Position numbers and translations under genes: made by a program | The notes under the pieces: generated by a model | The model's input: the letters and a program-made list of their open reading frames with translations, nothing else | Database searches by the model: none | What the model was told of the DNA's origin: nothing | Shown: in pieces, positions 36,729-49,000 of the stretch | Position numbering within the stretch: position 1 is the first letter of the stretch | Layout: every line of letters starts with the position of its first letter | NCBI GenBank assembly: GCA_963965975.1 | Contig: OZ014411.1 | Location: 12,354,501-12,418,500 of the forward strand | Reading direction: 5' to 3' | Source of the DNA: Xestospongia bergquistia | Lineage: Eukaryota > Porifera > Demospongiae > Haplosclerida > Petrosiidae | DNA length: 64,000 nucleotides

Positions 36729-39700
36729 ATTTTCTGCTCAAGTGTTGAATATGTCTAACAGTTAATTAATATTAAGGCTCTAGTGTCATTAGTAATTGAC
36801 ATAATTATTTCCTAATTCCAATGAATTACAGCTAATTTATTCACATATAGTATATTAAGTGCAACTGTTGATAATACAACATTTATAGTAGACACAAATG
36901 ACTTAGTAATTGTTAATTAACAAAGCAACAACAATAGTAGTATCCCAACTCAATGTGTACCTCTTATATACCTAACCTAGCAAGTAGTAATACTCTACTC
37001 TTGTAGTGTTCATACCAAGCAGGCTCCTAGTGTCTAGAGTCTAGATAGTGTGACAGTATATCCTATACACTCTGTTGGTAATGAGAGAGTGTGATATCCA
37101 ATGATATGGTAACTATAGCTAAGACTAGATGACAAGAGATAACTAGAAATATGATGTAATCTATCAATAAACTTTATTTCCTATATATCAAAACATCCGT
37201 GGTCTTCTAGGTAATACCCTAGTGATGTAATATATTATAGAGGTTTTATCAAGCCATATTATGTAATATTTATTATTTTGTTGTATACAGGAACCTACTA
37301 TAATACATTGCTTTTGTTATTATATTGTTATCAAATAACTACAACAGGAAAAGAAACATAGACTTAGTTGTAATTAAATGTCATAATGTGTCCAATTAAT
37401 TTATCTTGATCTGATACATCTTAAAATGATATTTTCTGGTATTGTTTATATTACCAGGTTTTCTACTATATAATACTTTTGGTATATATAATGAAGCCTT
37501 ATTGACTGGTGTTATATATATTTTATAATTGTGTTGATCTGTCCTTAAGGAACATGGGAGTATTCTGTTATAGTAAAGTCAGTTGGAGGAAACCTTATTA
37601 AGTTTTGTGCATATAGGGCACTTTGATTGACCAACTTCTATAAAGAGATTGTTATCTATACAGCAGTTTATTATATTATGATATGGTACATTGATGTATT
37701 GACATGAATTATAGCTACCATAGAGACTTAAATAGACCTCTTTATTGTGGTAGATAGTCTAGACTTTAACTAGGAGGTGACTGTTTAGTTTGCAAAGTAG
37801 TTTGTAGTTTGTCATAGTTAGTACCCTCCCTTTGTAGACACTCTGTCTATGATAAAGGCATACCTTTCATTATTGTTTGTTACTAGATATATCATATACA
37901 TTATCTACTTATTAATATAAGCCTATAGCCATTTGATAAAACATTGATGTGGTCTAAAGGAATGTCCAATATATCCTCCTCTTCCTCATTGGATGATGTA
38001 TGTAGCATAAATGGTGACAGTGAGAAAGAATGGATGTAGTTTAAGTAGACACATGTAGCTTTTGACAGCAACATATTGATTAAGTGCTAGTGTACATGTA
38101 CTTGTATACATGTTATAATACTGTCTTCAGTTATGACTATGCTAATTTTTATAGTTATAGAGTAAAGTGTGAAATATGTTAAGATGTGTATCTCTGACAC
38201 TAGATCTAGCAAATGGTTTATAAAATATACATGTGTTGTTGTACTTCGCAAACTTTAGAAATATTTGATAGTATTTTTAGTGGCATTCTTTAGCACATTT
38301 ACATTCTGTACTAAGCATATTTTGATGATCTGTGTCATGTAGCTGTATGTGGGAGTGTTTCTCTTTATGATGGATCATATCACTATTATAATATGCATGA
38401 TGTATGTCTTTGTGATGACCTATCTCTGTGTTGAATTGTTGATTTCTCATGAAATAATACACAATTGTTAGACATGTATTGTAATGTTTCTATGTTTTGT
38501 ATCTTTATAAAAATAAAACTTTGGCTCTTATCTTGTTACATAAAGAGTTTATCCCAAGTTAAACTCGTGAACATGGTATTATATTGTAATTATTCGTTAT
38601 TAAAGTATAATGTTATTATAATATTGTGTTTTCTTTTTTAGTGGGTTATAAGTGTCCATTAAATCAACTCTCACATTAAATTGTCCTAATACTACTGTAC
38701 AAGTATACAATGTGGATAAAGTACAATATGATAATTGTCAGTCACTTACTGATTCTAATATCCAAAAATGTATGCAGTTAATTTTATCATAATACAAATG
38801 AAGTAATCATTCTTTAAAGCAGGTCACTGTGCAAATACTCCACTATCATTAAATGTTTATGGTATAACTATACCCAGATTTGTCAACTATCAAGTTGAAG
38901 AGACTTACTATTATGGAAGTAAGTTAATATATAAAATAATATTGTTATTTATATTATTATACTTTAGTATATGACAGCAGTAAAGGAACAGGTCCTTGTA
39001 AAGCTGGCTACAAGTTTATGATAAATATTTATAATCCTGATGGTAAGTGCCTCTATTAACATGAACTGCACATATTGCATGTAATTTATATAAATTATTG
39101 TGACTTTTTTCTATTTATACAGCAATAATATCCACTACACCAATCCCAGAACCATCATCAACTACTTTAATTGAACCTTCCTCCTCTACACTAATAATTG
39201 AGACAGCAACATTTAGTAACAACAGATTAACTACCCAACTACCTCCTCTTAGACCAACTACTACTAGTACTGATAAACCTACGGAGCCACCTAAACCAAC
39301 AGAAAAGCCTACAGAACCTACAGAGTCACCTAAAGATAATCCTTGTACAGATCCGAGGGTTACTTTATCAAGTATGTTACTTAATAAATACTTAGTTTAT
39401 AACAAACACTATCATAAAATATATACTATAAATTACTGACTATTACTAGATGATTAAATTAAGTGATTCAATAATTTTTACTGCCTAAACACAAGGTAGC
39501 CAATGAATTTTAACTGTGAGTGCTGCAAAAATGAATGGACCTAATCAAATATCAAAGTTCTTCTAGGCTAGCTTGCTTTTTCTATGGTCCATACCATATG
39601 AAGTATCTTATTCCTACTAATATACATGTACCTGTTATATAGTAGTATGCTATGGGAATAAATAATAATTTTCACCTCACATAGTCTCATATAACACATT

Positions 39701-39767
39701 ATTACTTGAAGCTTTACTATATGTTATAAAAAGAACAAACTGAATGACAACAATAACACACACAACA
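36729..39767. repeat. Segmental duplication, copy B (left part)
   Basis: Matches about 47128-50085 closely; the part from 38161 also matches 1-1610. Similarity ends in a short TA repeat at about 39770, where an unrelated mosaic begins. The downstream part of the same duplication resumes at about 43470 and runs to about 44305. Confidence 0.85.
38642..39371 (+). pseudogene. Ephrin-like gene, copy B, broken
   Basis: Exons equivalent to copies A and C sit at 38642-38769, 38823-38918, 38968-39042 and 39123-39371, with the same lengths and splice sites. The first of these carries an in-frame stop (TTA TAA at 38646-38651) where copies A and C read Leu-Lys. No signal-peptide exon was found upstream. 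The last exon is separated by a 3.7-kb insertion of unrelated fragments and has lost its acceptor and its stop (43472-43614). The four ectodomain cysteines are still encoded. Confidence 0.8.
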
Positions 39768-39775
39768 TATATATA

Positions 39776-40800
39776 TATATCGTTTGTTTTAAATAGACTC
39801 TAGATCACCATATATGATCCCAAGAGCCTCTCCTAACTGTCTCTAGTTATATCCAATAGGATTTAGTACATGAATAAGGTGTTATTTGTCCTCTGATTTA
39901 ATGATAAAATAATATATGATGTTTAAAGGAGAAGACAGTAATTAACAATTAGATTAATAATTTACAAGGACTTAAAAACACAAACAATGCAATGTCATTT
40001 AAATTCATATACATATGATCTATGTAGAAAACTGATTCATTGTAATCAGTTTACTAGAAGGTATTCTAATTTAATAATAATATTATTCATATGTCATAAA
40101 AAAGTAAGAACTAAGTTCTCCTCATCTATTCACTATTATAATTGTAAATATAAGACAGTAGCTATAATTTTGTAGTGAAAGAATTTAAACTAAAGGTTTT
40201 TTCTTACCTAACTTCACTTTCTTTGATGTTAATTCTGATTGCTGAATAATGACTGCGTCTTTTGCTGATAATAGAGCAAAATTAACTAATATTAAAACTA
40301 AAAATTCCCAATGTCAATTGGAACACCAATTATATTCTCTTGTCCTACTAGTGGAGTAGCACCAGTAATATCTATAATAAGTAGAGTCAATAAAATGAAG
40401 GCTTCAACTAAATGTTATTATTGTGTACTTTTGGGTGCTAGAATGAATTATTTTATAATCATAAAGTTCTTTCCTTTATTCTCACCTGATTTTGGTAGTT
40501 TGTCATTGTATTTGGAGTAACAGGTTTAAATTCATGCTCTGTATATACAAAGAAAAATTATTAAGTAAGTATATAGAAAAGCAGCTCATTACTAACTTAT
40601 ACCTCATGATTACAAGACATAATATAAAAAAATTTACACATTACAATAGGAAACTTGGTTTACTTGCCAAAGCCTACCATCTAGTGCTGAAATCTCACAG
40701 TCAATTCCATTGGTGGTAAATCTTGTATTTTACAAGATATTTTCACTTCCTTTCTTTTGTTAACGGTAACAAGAGTTAGGTGAACAGAAGACATATTTTG
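39776..40800 (-). pseudogene. Decayed copy of the Roc-COR-Death 3' end (fragment 1)
   Basis: Contains the N-terminal half of the Death-domain exon (39779-39893) and the linker exons equivalent to 9964-10020 (near 40205-40270), 10065-10127 (near 40313-40375) and 10242-10295 (near 40485-40540). The start of the COR exon follows near 40670-40795. Exons are truncated or carry disrupting changes. Confidence 0.75.
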
Positions 40801-41045
40801 TTGATAGTGATACTTAGCTGCTGTGGTTGCACAGAATTTATACACGTCGTTCTTTTATAATAACTGTACGTTGTTATGGCAATGGTCAATTTGATGACAT
40901 TTTATTAATTCGTGATGTTAATCTATAGATTACCAAACTGAATTATGACTTTTTAATACAGTTTGATTACTATACAAAATTATAATGTGATTCTCATGCA
41001 TGGCTTATTAATTCTAGTTGACACAATGCTATAGATAGAGATTTA

Positions 41046-41170
41046 CTAGACCAGTGACTTCACCGAATGCTCACTTCTGCGATATATCATTACAGCAGCT
41101 ATCACCTTCTGTGCTGAAAGTCTTGCTTATCCATCAGCTTTAAAATGTAATCCTGCATTTCTCTGTAACT
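41046..41170 (+). pseudogene. COR-domain fragment, inverted
   Basis: Reads SDFTECSLLRYIITAAITFC and LKCNPAFLCN on the plus strand, the same as part of exon 10426-10879 of the ankyrin-Roc-COR gene. It lies in opposite orientation to the neighbouring fragments at 39776-40800. It is isolated between rearranged blocks. Confidence 0.75.
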
Positions 41171-41327
41171 TTAAGCATAATTTCTAAGATAGGAAATATA
41201 CGTAGCTTAACTATGAAAACAATTATTAATATAACTATACTTCATTGCTTTATTTCCCATAGACAATTATTTCCCATATATGGTCTATGAAATATACATG
41301 CATTTATTATATGTCACACACTATAGA

Positions 41328-41459
41328 TGGATACTGATGATCTTTGGTCAAAAAAGGTGATAGACTGTTAGTGTTACGTAAAGATGAGGATGAATGGTGG
41401 TATGCTAAACATGAAGATGGAAGGGAAGGATCTATTCCATTACCATATGTCAAAGTTGT
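41328..41459 (+). pseudogene. Orphan SH3-domain exon, Crk-like, with a one-base frameshift
   Basis: After ACACACTATAG the sequence reads MDTDDLWSKK, then continues one frame off as GDRLLVLRKDEDEWWYAKHE, GREGSIPLPYVKV and a GTAAGT donor. The ALYDY-proximal acidic start, the WW pair, the Gly before IP and the closing PYV are the SH3 ligand-binding features. The IPxPYV ending resembles the first SH3 of Crk adaptors. The break falls in a run of six A at about 41352; one more A would restore the frame. It may be a dead exon, a sequencing slip, or part of an unseen plus-strand gene. Confidence 0.65.
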
Positions 41460-41729
41460 AAGTGTTACCCTCCCTACCTTCACTTCACACAGAGTTATTT
41501 ATTACTGACTGAACTAGTGTGATGATAGTCACTGTGAACTGATTAATAAGCACCATACCATTCACATACAGTATTTAACACATCCATATAGCAAATAAAA
41601 GCCTACAAATGTATAATTATATATGTATTCAGAATGATAACGAATGTCAACTATATAAAATTATAGAAAAGAAACTAGCCATCATGAAATTTAAAATGTC
41701 ATTAACAACAATTAAAAAAACATTATAAT

Positions 41730-41960
41730 ACTTTATGTGTATACTCTAATGAAAACACAACTATAAGTTAGACAGCATGTATCAGCAATCAATATGCCCT
41801 TGTTAGTGTAAAGAAGATGATTGTCTTATTTTAATTTTAACCATTTTAATTTGTGACATGATTGTCTTATTTTAATTTGACTACTTAAATTTATGACATG
41901 ATTGTCTTATTTTAATTTGAATACTTAAATTTGTGTCATGATTGTGTGTCATTTAAAATA
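41730..41960. repeat. Inverted copy of the 2560-2800 repeat segment
   Basis: Reverse complement of part of the segmental duplication around 2560-2800 and 50930-51100, including the sequence near AGCATGTATCAGCAATCAAT. Within it, about 40-bp units built on GATTGTCTTATTTTAATTTG are repeated three to four times. Confidence 0.7.
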
Positions 41961-41969
41961 AATTTAATT

Positions 41970-42530
41970 GCATAAGACACATTCAAATGACAAGTAGTCA
42001 TTTGTTTACTGTATTGTTTTTGTTTCAATATTTGTGATGCTGTCATTTTTTGTCAACAGAAAGTGTGTTTACAATATAATAGAAGGTAAGTGTTACATAA
42101 CCTTGTGTAAATTCTAACTATATTGAATGTAATGTTGTCATTTGTTTGCTGTATTGTTTTTGTTGTCACATTTATGGTACTAGTAATGTTATTACATGTC
42201 ATTTGAATGTGTCCTTTACAATAATAGCAAGTAAGTGTGATATGATATGTATAAATTCTAAATATATACAATGCAATGTTGTCATTTGTTTACTCTATTG
42301 CTTTTCTTGTCGCATTTATGGTGCTGTTAACTTATTACTTATCATTTAATTTGTCCTTCACAATCTCATAGAAGGTAAGTGAGATTTACTATAGTAGAAA
42401 CTCTAAGTATATGCAGAATTCAATGTTATCATTTATTTACTCTTTATTCTTCCAAACTTGTGACATTGTGATTATTGGTGAACTGAATGTACATTTACAA
42501 TATAATAACAGGTAAATGCCGTATAATGTT
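41970..42530 (+). repeat. Acceptor-NNN-donor repeat array, plus-strand copy
   Basis: Four units of about 140 bp related to the intronic array at 24400-27235, in the opposite orientation. They read AATATAATAG-AAG-GTAAGTG (near 42080), CAATAATAG-CAA-GTAAGTG (near 42228), CTCATAG-AAG-GTAAGTG (near 42370) and a degenerate ATAACAG-GTAAATG (near 42510). The SH3 exon upstream is in the same sense. Confidence 0.7.
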
Positions 42531-42539
42531 GTGTGAATT

Positions 42540-42633
42540 CCAAATTTGTAGCATTTACATTGGCTCCTCTTAAGAGAGTATCTTTTACTCCAGACAAATC
42601 TCTTTTCTTAGCAGACTCAATTAGTTTGTCATT
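42540..42633 (-). pseudogene. Ankyrin N-cap exon fragment
   Basis: After ACATTAG the minus strand reads NDKLIESAKKRDLSGVKDTL then LRGANVNATN. This is homologous to the first ankyrin exon of the Roc-COR gene at 32890-32982. The GTAAG donor expected at the end is missing, so it is probably a dead fragment. Confidence 0.65.
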
Positions 42634-43471
42634 CTAATGTAAAAGCAAAAATAATAATAATCTAATTTCTTAAACTTAAATGTATGCATTTAAAAAGTAT
42701 TATCAACAACTTGTATTTAAGGTCTATAAATTACTTAATAATTTTGTATTGAAAACTTTCTGCATACAATATTAAGAAAAATATGATTGACACAGTGCCA
42801 ATCTCTGACTTATTGTTATATCTAGGTCTAACACAAACAGGCTAACATTATTACATTAATTTGCAATTCATTAGCATATTAAAAAGCTGTAACAATAACT
42901 TTACAGGTATATAGATGATGTTCCACAATATGGTCCAGGATATAATTATCATGTATGCATTTTACAAACGATAAAAAGAACAATAGACAGTTTCTTAAAA
43001 CAACAATAACTGAAGCAAAAAATAAACAAAACAGGAAGGTTTTGAATTAATTCTAACACAAGGTTGCCCAGATTTTTAATCTGTAGATATTCCTGATAAT
43101 TTTTATTTATATTTATATGAATACATCACTTGATATGTTTTTTATATAACATACTTACTCTTTGGTCATGTGATTGGAATTCATCACTAGGCATGCAAGA
43201 TTGTACAGACATTCCATCTGTGGATACTCCTAATATGAGAAGAAAATTGTACATTAGGTAGTTTTCTTTTATTATACAACATATTCACTCATTTGTTCAC
43301 ATGATTTTGACTCATCTGTACATATATATTATGTCATCTCCATAGCTATAATAAGTTGAGTTGTAATAGACGAAGTATTGTTGACTTATGATAGGCAGTT
43401 AAAGGTTGTGGTTTAGATAGTGAATTATAATTATATACTCTTTCTTTGAAGGATTATAATAATTATTGGGA

Positions 43472-43614
43472 TTATAACACATTATATGGTGTTAGAAATG
43501 GAGCACAGACACTAAGAATATCAGCAACGTTGTTTATATATACTGCTTTAGCTGTAATGTTGATATTACCATTAAGAAGTAACAACAATTATATCATTAA
43601 ATGAATTATATCAA
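43472..43614 (+). pseudogene. Terminal exon of ephrin-like copy B
   Basis: Matches the last exon of copies A and C from LYGVRNGAQTLRIS through the hydrophobic segment. The acceptor region is replaced and the LLstop end is deleted, so reading runs on to a later TGA. It lies 4.1 kb from the rest of copy B. Confidence 0.75.
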
Positions 43615-44309
43615 TATATTATTATATTATTGTAATATGACAGGTTTTGTATAACTTTATGTTTATTTGTGTAATTGTTTTTAGTCTTATTATAGTGAAG
43701 TGTCAATCACTTTATTATTTTTCCTTTGTATTTTCTATTCTATTCTCTGCATGTATTATAGACATGCATATATTTCATTTAAATGTTAATGTTTTATGTT
43801 GATATTGTATGTATGTATTATTGTTTAATAGTCCATCTTGTCATGAAAGTTATCAAAAAGACGATCACAAGAAGATACTTTATATGCTAGACACAAACTA
43901 ATAGTAATCTTGGGTGACTAGCAGAAGGTTATCATCATCACTGATACTCCACTCCTTTGATAAGCATCTTTTGTTAATATAAACAACTTGTTCCTTCGAT
44001 GTACATGTTATGTCAATTTGATCACTTAATTTTTGTGATAAGATTGGAACTATAGTGTACAGGCCTGTCTTTGTGCTGGTAGTGGAGATGGTGGTGCTGC
44101 AGTGATCCTGTCATTTAGGGAAAATATTCCAATTACATTATAGAGATCAGTTTGAAACAGACTTTGTTTAATCCATGTTTGAATGTTAATGTTATATTTT
44201 TAACATTTGAGATGAGACAATATTAATATTGTACATTTTGTAGCACATAGTCCTGTCACTTTACTTTAAATGATACTCAATCATGTCACAAATTTAAGTA
44301 GTCAAATAA

Positions 44310-45830
44310 AAATGAAAATCATATTAATGATGTTAATAGGGAAATTAATATAGTTTCTCAATTAAAGCCAACAAGTAAATAAAAAAAGATATAGAAAACA
44401 AATTGTTAGTCTCAGTGTACAAGTGTTAATAAAATCATCTTTAGATTACTATAGTACTAAAATAATGTCAATTACTTCTGTTGGAAAGAAATTTACAAAT
44501 ATTATCAGCCACTGAGGAATCATTAACAGAACCAATTCTACAGCTGTTATAAGAGTATTCCAGGTAACCTCAGAAGGTTGTTTATCAAATCACAACTCTA
44601 GAACCTCAGAGAGGCTATCCGCATCTCTATATCACTTGTTAAAAGTAGACTTTAGCTCACCATATGTGATCCCAAGGGCCTCTCCTAACTGTCTCCAGTT
44701 ATATATAATAGGATTTAGTAGTCAAATAAGGTGTCGTTTGTCCTCTGTATTAATGATAAAATAACATATGATGTTTAAAGGAGAAGACAGTAATTAACAA
44801 TTAGATTACTAATTTACAATAACTTGAAGACAAAACAGTGCAGTGTCATTTTTAATTCAAATACATATGATCTATGTAGAAAACTGATTCATTGTAATCA
44901 GTTTACTAGAAGATATTCTTATAATATTATGTCATATTAATAGCAAGTACTCTATTCACTATTATAATTGTTAATATAAGACAATAGCTATAGTTTTGTA
45001 GTGAGAGAATTTGAACTAAAGGTTTTTTCTTACCTAACTTTACTTCCTTTGATGTTGATTCTGATTGCTGAATAATGACTACATCTTTTGCTGATATATA
45101 AAAGACCAAAATTAAAAAAACTAAAAATTACCAGTGTCAATTGGATCATCAATTATATTCTCTTGTCCTACTAGTGGAGTAGCACCAGTAATATCTATAA
45201 TAAGTAGAGTCAATAAAATGAAGGCTTTAATTGAATGTTAGTATCATGTACATTTGGGTGTTAGAGTTAATTATTTTATAATCACAAAGTACTTTCCTTT
45301 ATTCTCACCTGATTTTGGTAGTTTTATCATTGTGTTTGGAGTAACAGGTTTAAATTCACGCTCTGTATACAAAGAAAAAAATTATTAATTAAGCAAGTTC
45401 ATAGAAAGCAGCTCATTACTAACTTATACCTCATAATTAGAAGACATGATATAATAATAACAGAATACAATAGGAAACTTGGTTTACTTACCAAAACTTA
45501 CCCTCCATTGCTGAAATCTCATTGGTGGTGAATCTTGTATTGTATGAGTTTCTTTTGTTAATGGTAACAAGAGCTAGGTGAACAGAAGAAATATTTTATT
45601 ATGGCTGATGCTCTAGGTCACAGAGAAATGCAGAATTACATTTTAAAGCTGATGGATGATAAGCAAGAAGTTCAGCACAGAAGATGATAGCTGTTGTGAT
45701 GATAGATTGTAAAAATCTACATTCAGTGAAGTCACCAGTCCAATAAATCTCCATCCATAACATTGTGTCAACTAGAAGTAATGAGCTATGGGGATCAATG
45801 TTGTATTCAGTTTAGTAAACTAGGTTAAAA
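44310..45830 (-). pseudogene. Decayed copy of the Roc-COR-Death 3' end (fragment 2)
   Basis: Holds a nearly full-length Death-domain exon (about 44460-44750) with an in-frame stop where the intact gene has Arg in LIRLL. Linker-exon equivalents follow near 45035-45095, 45130-45195 and 45310-45365, and a broken COR exon near 45490-45800. Order and orientation match the intact gene. It ends next to the start of ephrin-like gene C. Confidence 0.8.
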
Positions 45831-46036
45831 TCACGAATTAAGGGATATCTTATTGATGGCTGATACTTAGCTGCTTTGGGTGCACAGAGTTTATACGTGT
45901 GTTTATAATAATTGTACGTTGTTATGACAACGGTCAATTTGACAATAGAATGACATTTTATTAATTGGTGATGTTAATCTATAGCTTACTAAAGTGAAAT
46001 AGTTAATCAAGCTTACTAATTGAACGTAATATTGAG

Positions 46037-49000
46037 ATGGCGTATTTATATCTTCAAAGGCTTGTGGCTGTGTTCCTCCTTGTGACCAGCAGCGAACTGA
46101 CCTTTGGATCTCCAGTGTATGACTCATTATATCTGGGTCTGACAGAGCTCCAGAACATAAATAGCACGTAAGACAATAAACAAACTTACTAAAACTGTAT
46201 GAAACATGTAGCACTAATTTATTTGTAAGATTCTTTGCTGAAGATCTGATTTTGTCTTTAGTAATATCAAATGTATTGTAGAGATTTTCACTAGAAGGCT
46301 AATAGAGATATATTTGTTAAGTAAGTAGACTATTTTGTATGAAATGCTAACTGCATTTTATGAAACTAGTTTGCTAACAGATTAAGACGATGAATGTAAT
46401 TGAATTATGAATTGGATAATCTTGTTAGTGACAGCTAATAGGCATAGCATTATCAGTATATATATGGTGACTGTGTAGCGATTGTGTTTTGTTAAGTCAA
46501 TACTCACTAGTGGTATGTCTCCTACAGTTTCAATGGCCTATTTATTCATATGTGAAGAGTAAAACATTGCCTGGCCATCTTGCTATGAATACATATTATA
46601 ATCTTGTGAACTGTTTATATTCATTAATTTAAGTCCATAGTCCTCTTGCCAAGTGTATGTCATTTTCACTGAAGACTTATTCTTGTTTATTATGTTGTTG
46701 TCATCCAGGTTGATTTAATGTGATATTTATCACACGTATTGAGGCTTCATTTAATAATGTGTCATATGAGACTATGTGAAGTGAAAAATACTAAAAATTG
46801 TGATCATTTTAAATATCAGATCAGATATGCCCACAGCATACTACATAGTATATAAATGTCAACCAATATATGTAGGACTTACTGAAATATAAAGGAGCAA
46901 TATAAACTTATAGTACTGATAAAAACCAAATGAAATCTCCTACACTATGATTTCATTCATAGGGTTCATTTATTGTATACATGTATATAGTGCTAGAGTT
47001 TATCGTCATTTATTGTTAATATGACATTCAGACTTGATATATCATAGTAGTATTGCTTATATGACCACCTGTGTAATGTCTACTTGAGATCCTTTCCCTA
47101 CAAATCAAGTCATCTTTGAAGCTTAGAGTATTTTCCTGCTCAGCTGTTGAATATGTTTAGCAGTTAATTAATATTAAGGCTTCTCGTTAGTAATTGACAA
47201 AATTATTTCCTAATTCAATGAATTACAGCTAATTTATTCACATATAGTATATTAAGTGCAACTGTTGATAATGCAAACATTTATAGTAGACACAAATGAC
47301 TTAGTAATTGTTAATTAACAAAGCAACAACAATAGTAGTATCCCAACTCAAATTTATTCACATATAGTATATTAAGTGCAACTGTTGATAATGCAAACAT
47401 TTATAGTAGACACAAATGACTTAGTAATTGTTAATTAACAAAGCAACAACAATAGTAGTATCCCAACTCAATGTGTACCTCTTATATACCTAACCTAGCA
47501 AGTAATACTCTACTCTTGTAGTGTTCATACCAAGCAGGCTCCTAGTGTCTAGATTCTAGATAGTGTGACAGTATATCCTATACAATCTGTTGGTAATGAG
47601 AGAGTGTGATATCCAATGATATGGTAACTATAGCTACTACTAGATGACAAGAGATAACTAAAAATATGATGTAATCTATGAATAAACTTTATTTCCCGTA
47701 TGTGAAAACAACTGTGGTCTTCTATGTAAATACCCTAGTGACATAATATATTATAGAGGTCTTATCAAACCATATTATGTTTTGTTGTATGCAGAACCTA
47801 CTATAATACATTACTCTTGTTATTATATTGTTATTTTCTGGTATTGTTTATATTACCAGGTTTTCTATTATACAATACTTTTCTTATATACCATGAAGCC
47901 TTATTGACTGGTCTTATGTATATGTTATAATTGTGTTGATCTGTCCATAAGGAACATGGGAGTATTCTCTTATAGTAAAGTCAGTTGGACTTATTATATT
48001 ATGATATGGTACATTGATCTATTGATGTGAATTATAGCTACCATAGAGACTTAAATAGACCTCTTTATTGTGGTAGATAGTCTAGACTTTAACTAGGAGG
48101 TGACTGTTTAGTTTACAAAGTAGTTTGTAGTTTGTCATAGTTAGTACCCTCCCCTTGTAGACAGTCTGTCTATGATAAAGGCATACCTTTCATTACTGTT
48201 TGTTACTAGATATATCATATACATTATCTACTTATTAATATAAGCCTATAGCCATTTGATAAAACATTGATGTGGTCTAAAGGAATGTCCAATATATCCT
48301 CCTCTTCCTCTATTATATCATTGGATGATGTATGTAGCATAAATGGTGACAGTGAGAAAGAATGATGTAGTTTAAGTAGACACATGTAGCTTTTGACAGC
48401 AACATATTGATTAAGTGCTAGTGTACATGTACTTGTATACATGTTATAATACTGTCTTCAGTTATGACTATGCTAATTTTTATAGTTATAGAGTAAAGTG
48501 TGAAATATCTTAAGATGTGTATCTCTGACACTAGATCTACCAAACACTTGATAAAATATACATGTGTTGTTGTTTGTCACAAACTTTAGAATATTTAATA
48601 GTATTTTTAGTGACATACTTTAGTATATTTACATTCTGTACTAAGCATATTTTGATGATCTGTGTCATGTAGCTATTAGGAGTGTTTCTCTTATTGATGG
48701 ATTGTATCACTACTATAGTATATACGATGTATACTATCATGTCTCTAACAACCTATCTGTATGTGTTGAATTGTTGATTTCTCATGAACTAATATACAAT
48801 TATTGTACATGTATTGTAACGTTTCTATGTTTCTTGTATCTTTATAAAAATCAAACTTTATTTTGTCTTGCTACATAAAGAGTTTATCTAAGGTCAAATG
48901 CATGGAACATGACATTATATTGTAATTATTCATCATTAAAGTATTATATTATTATAATATTGTGTTTTCTTCTTTAGTGGGTTAAAAGTGGCTATTAAAT

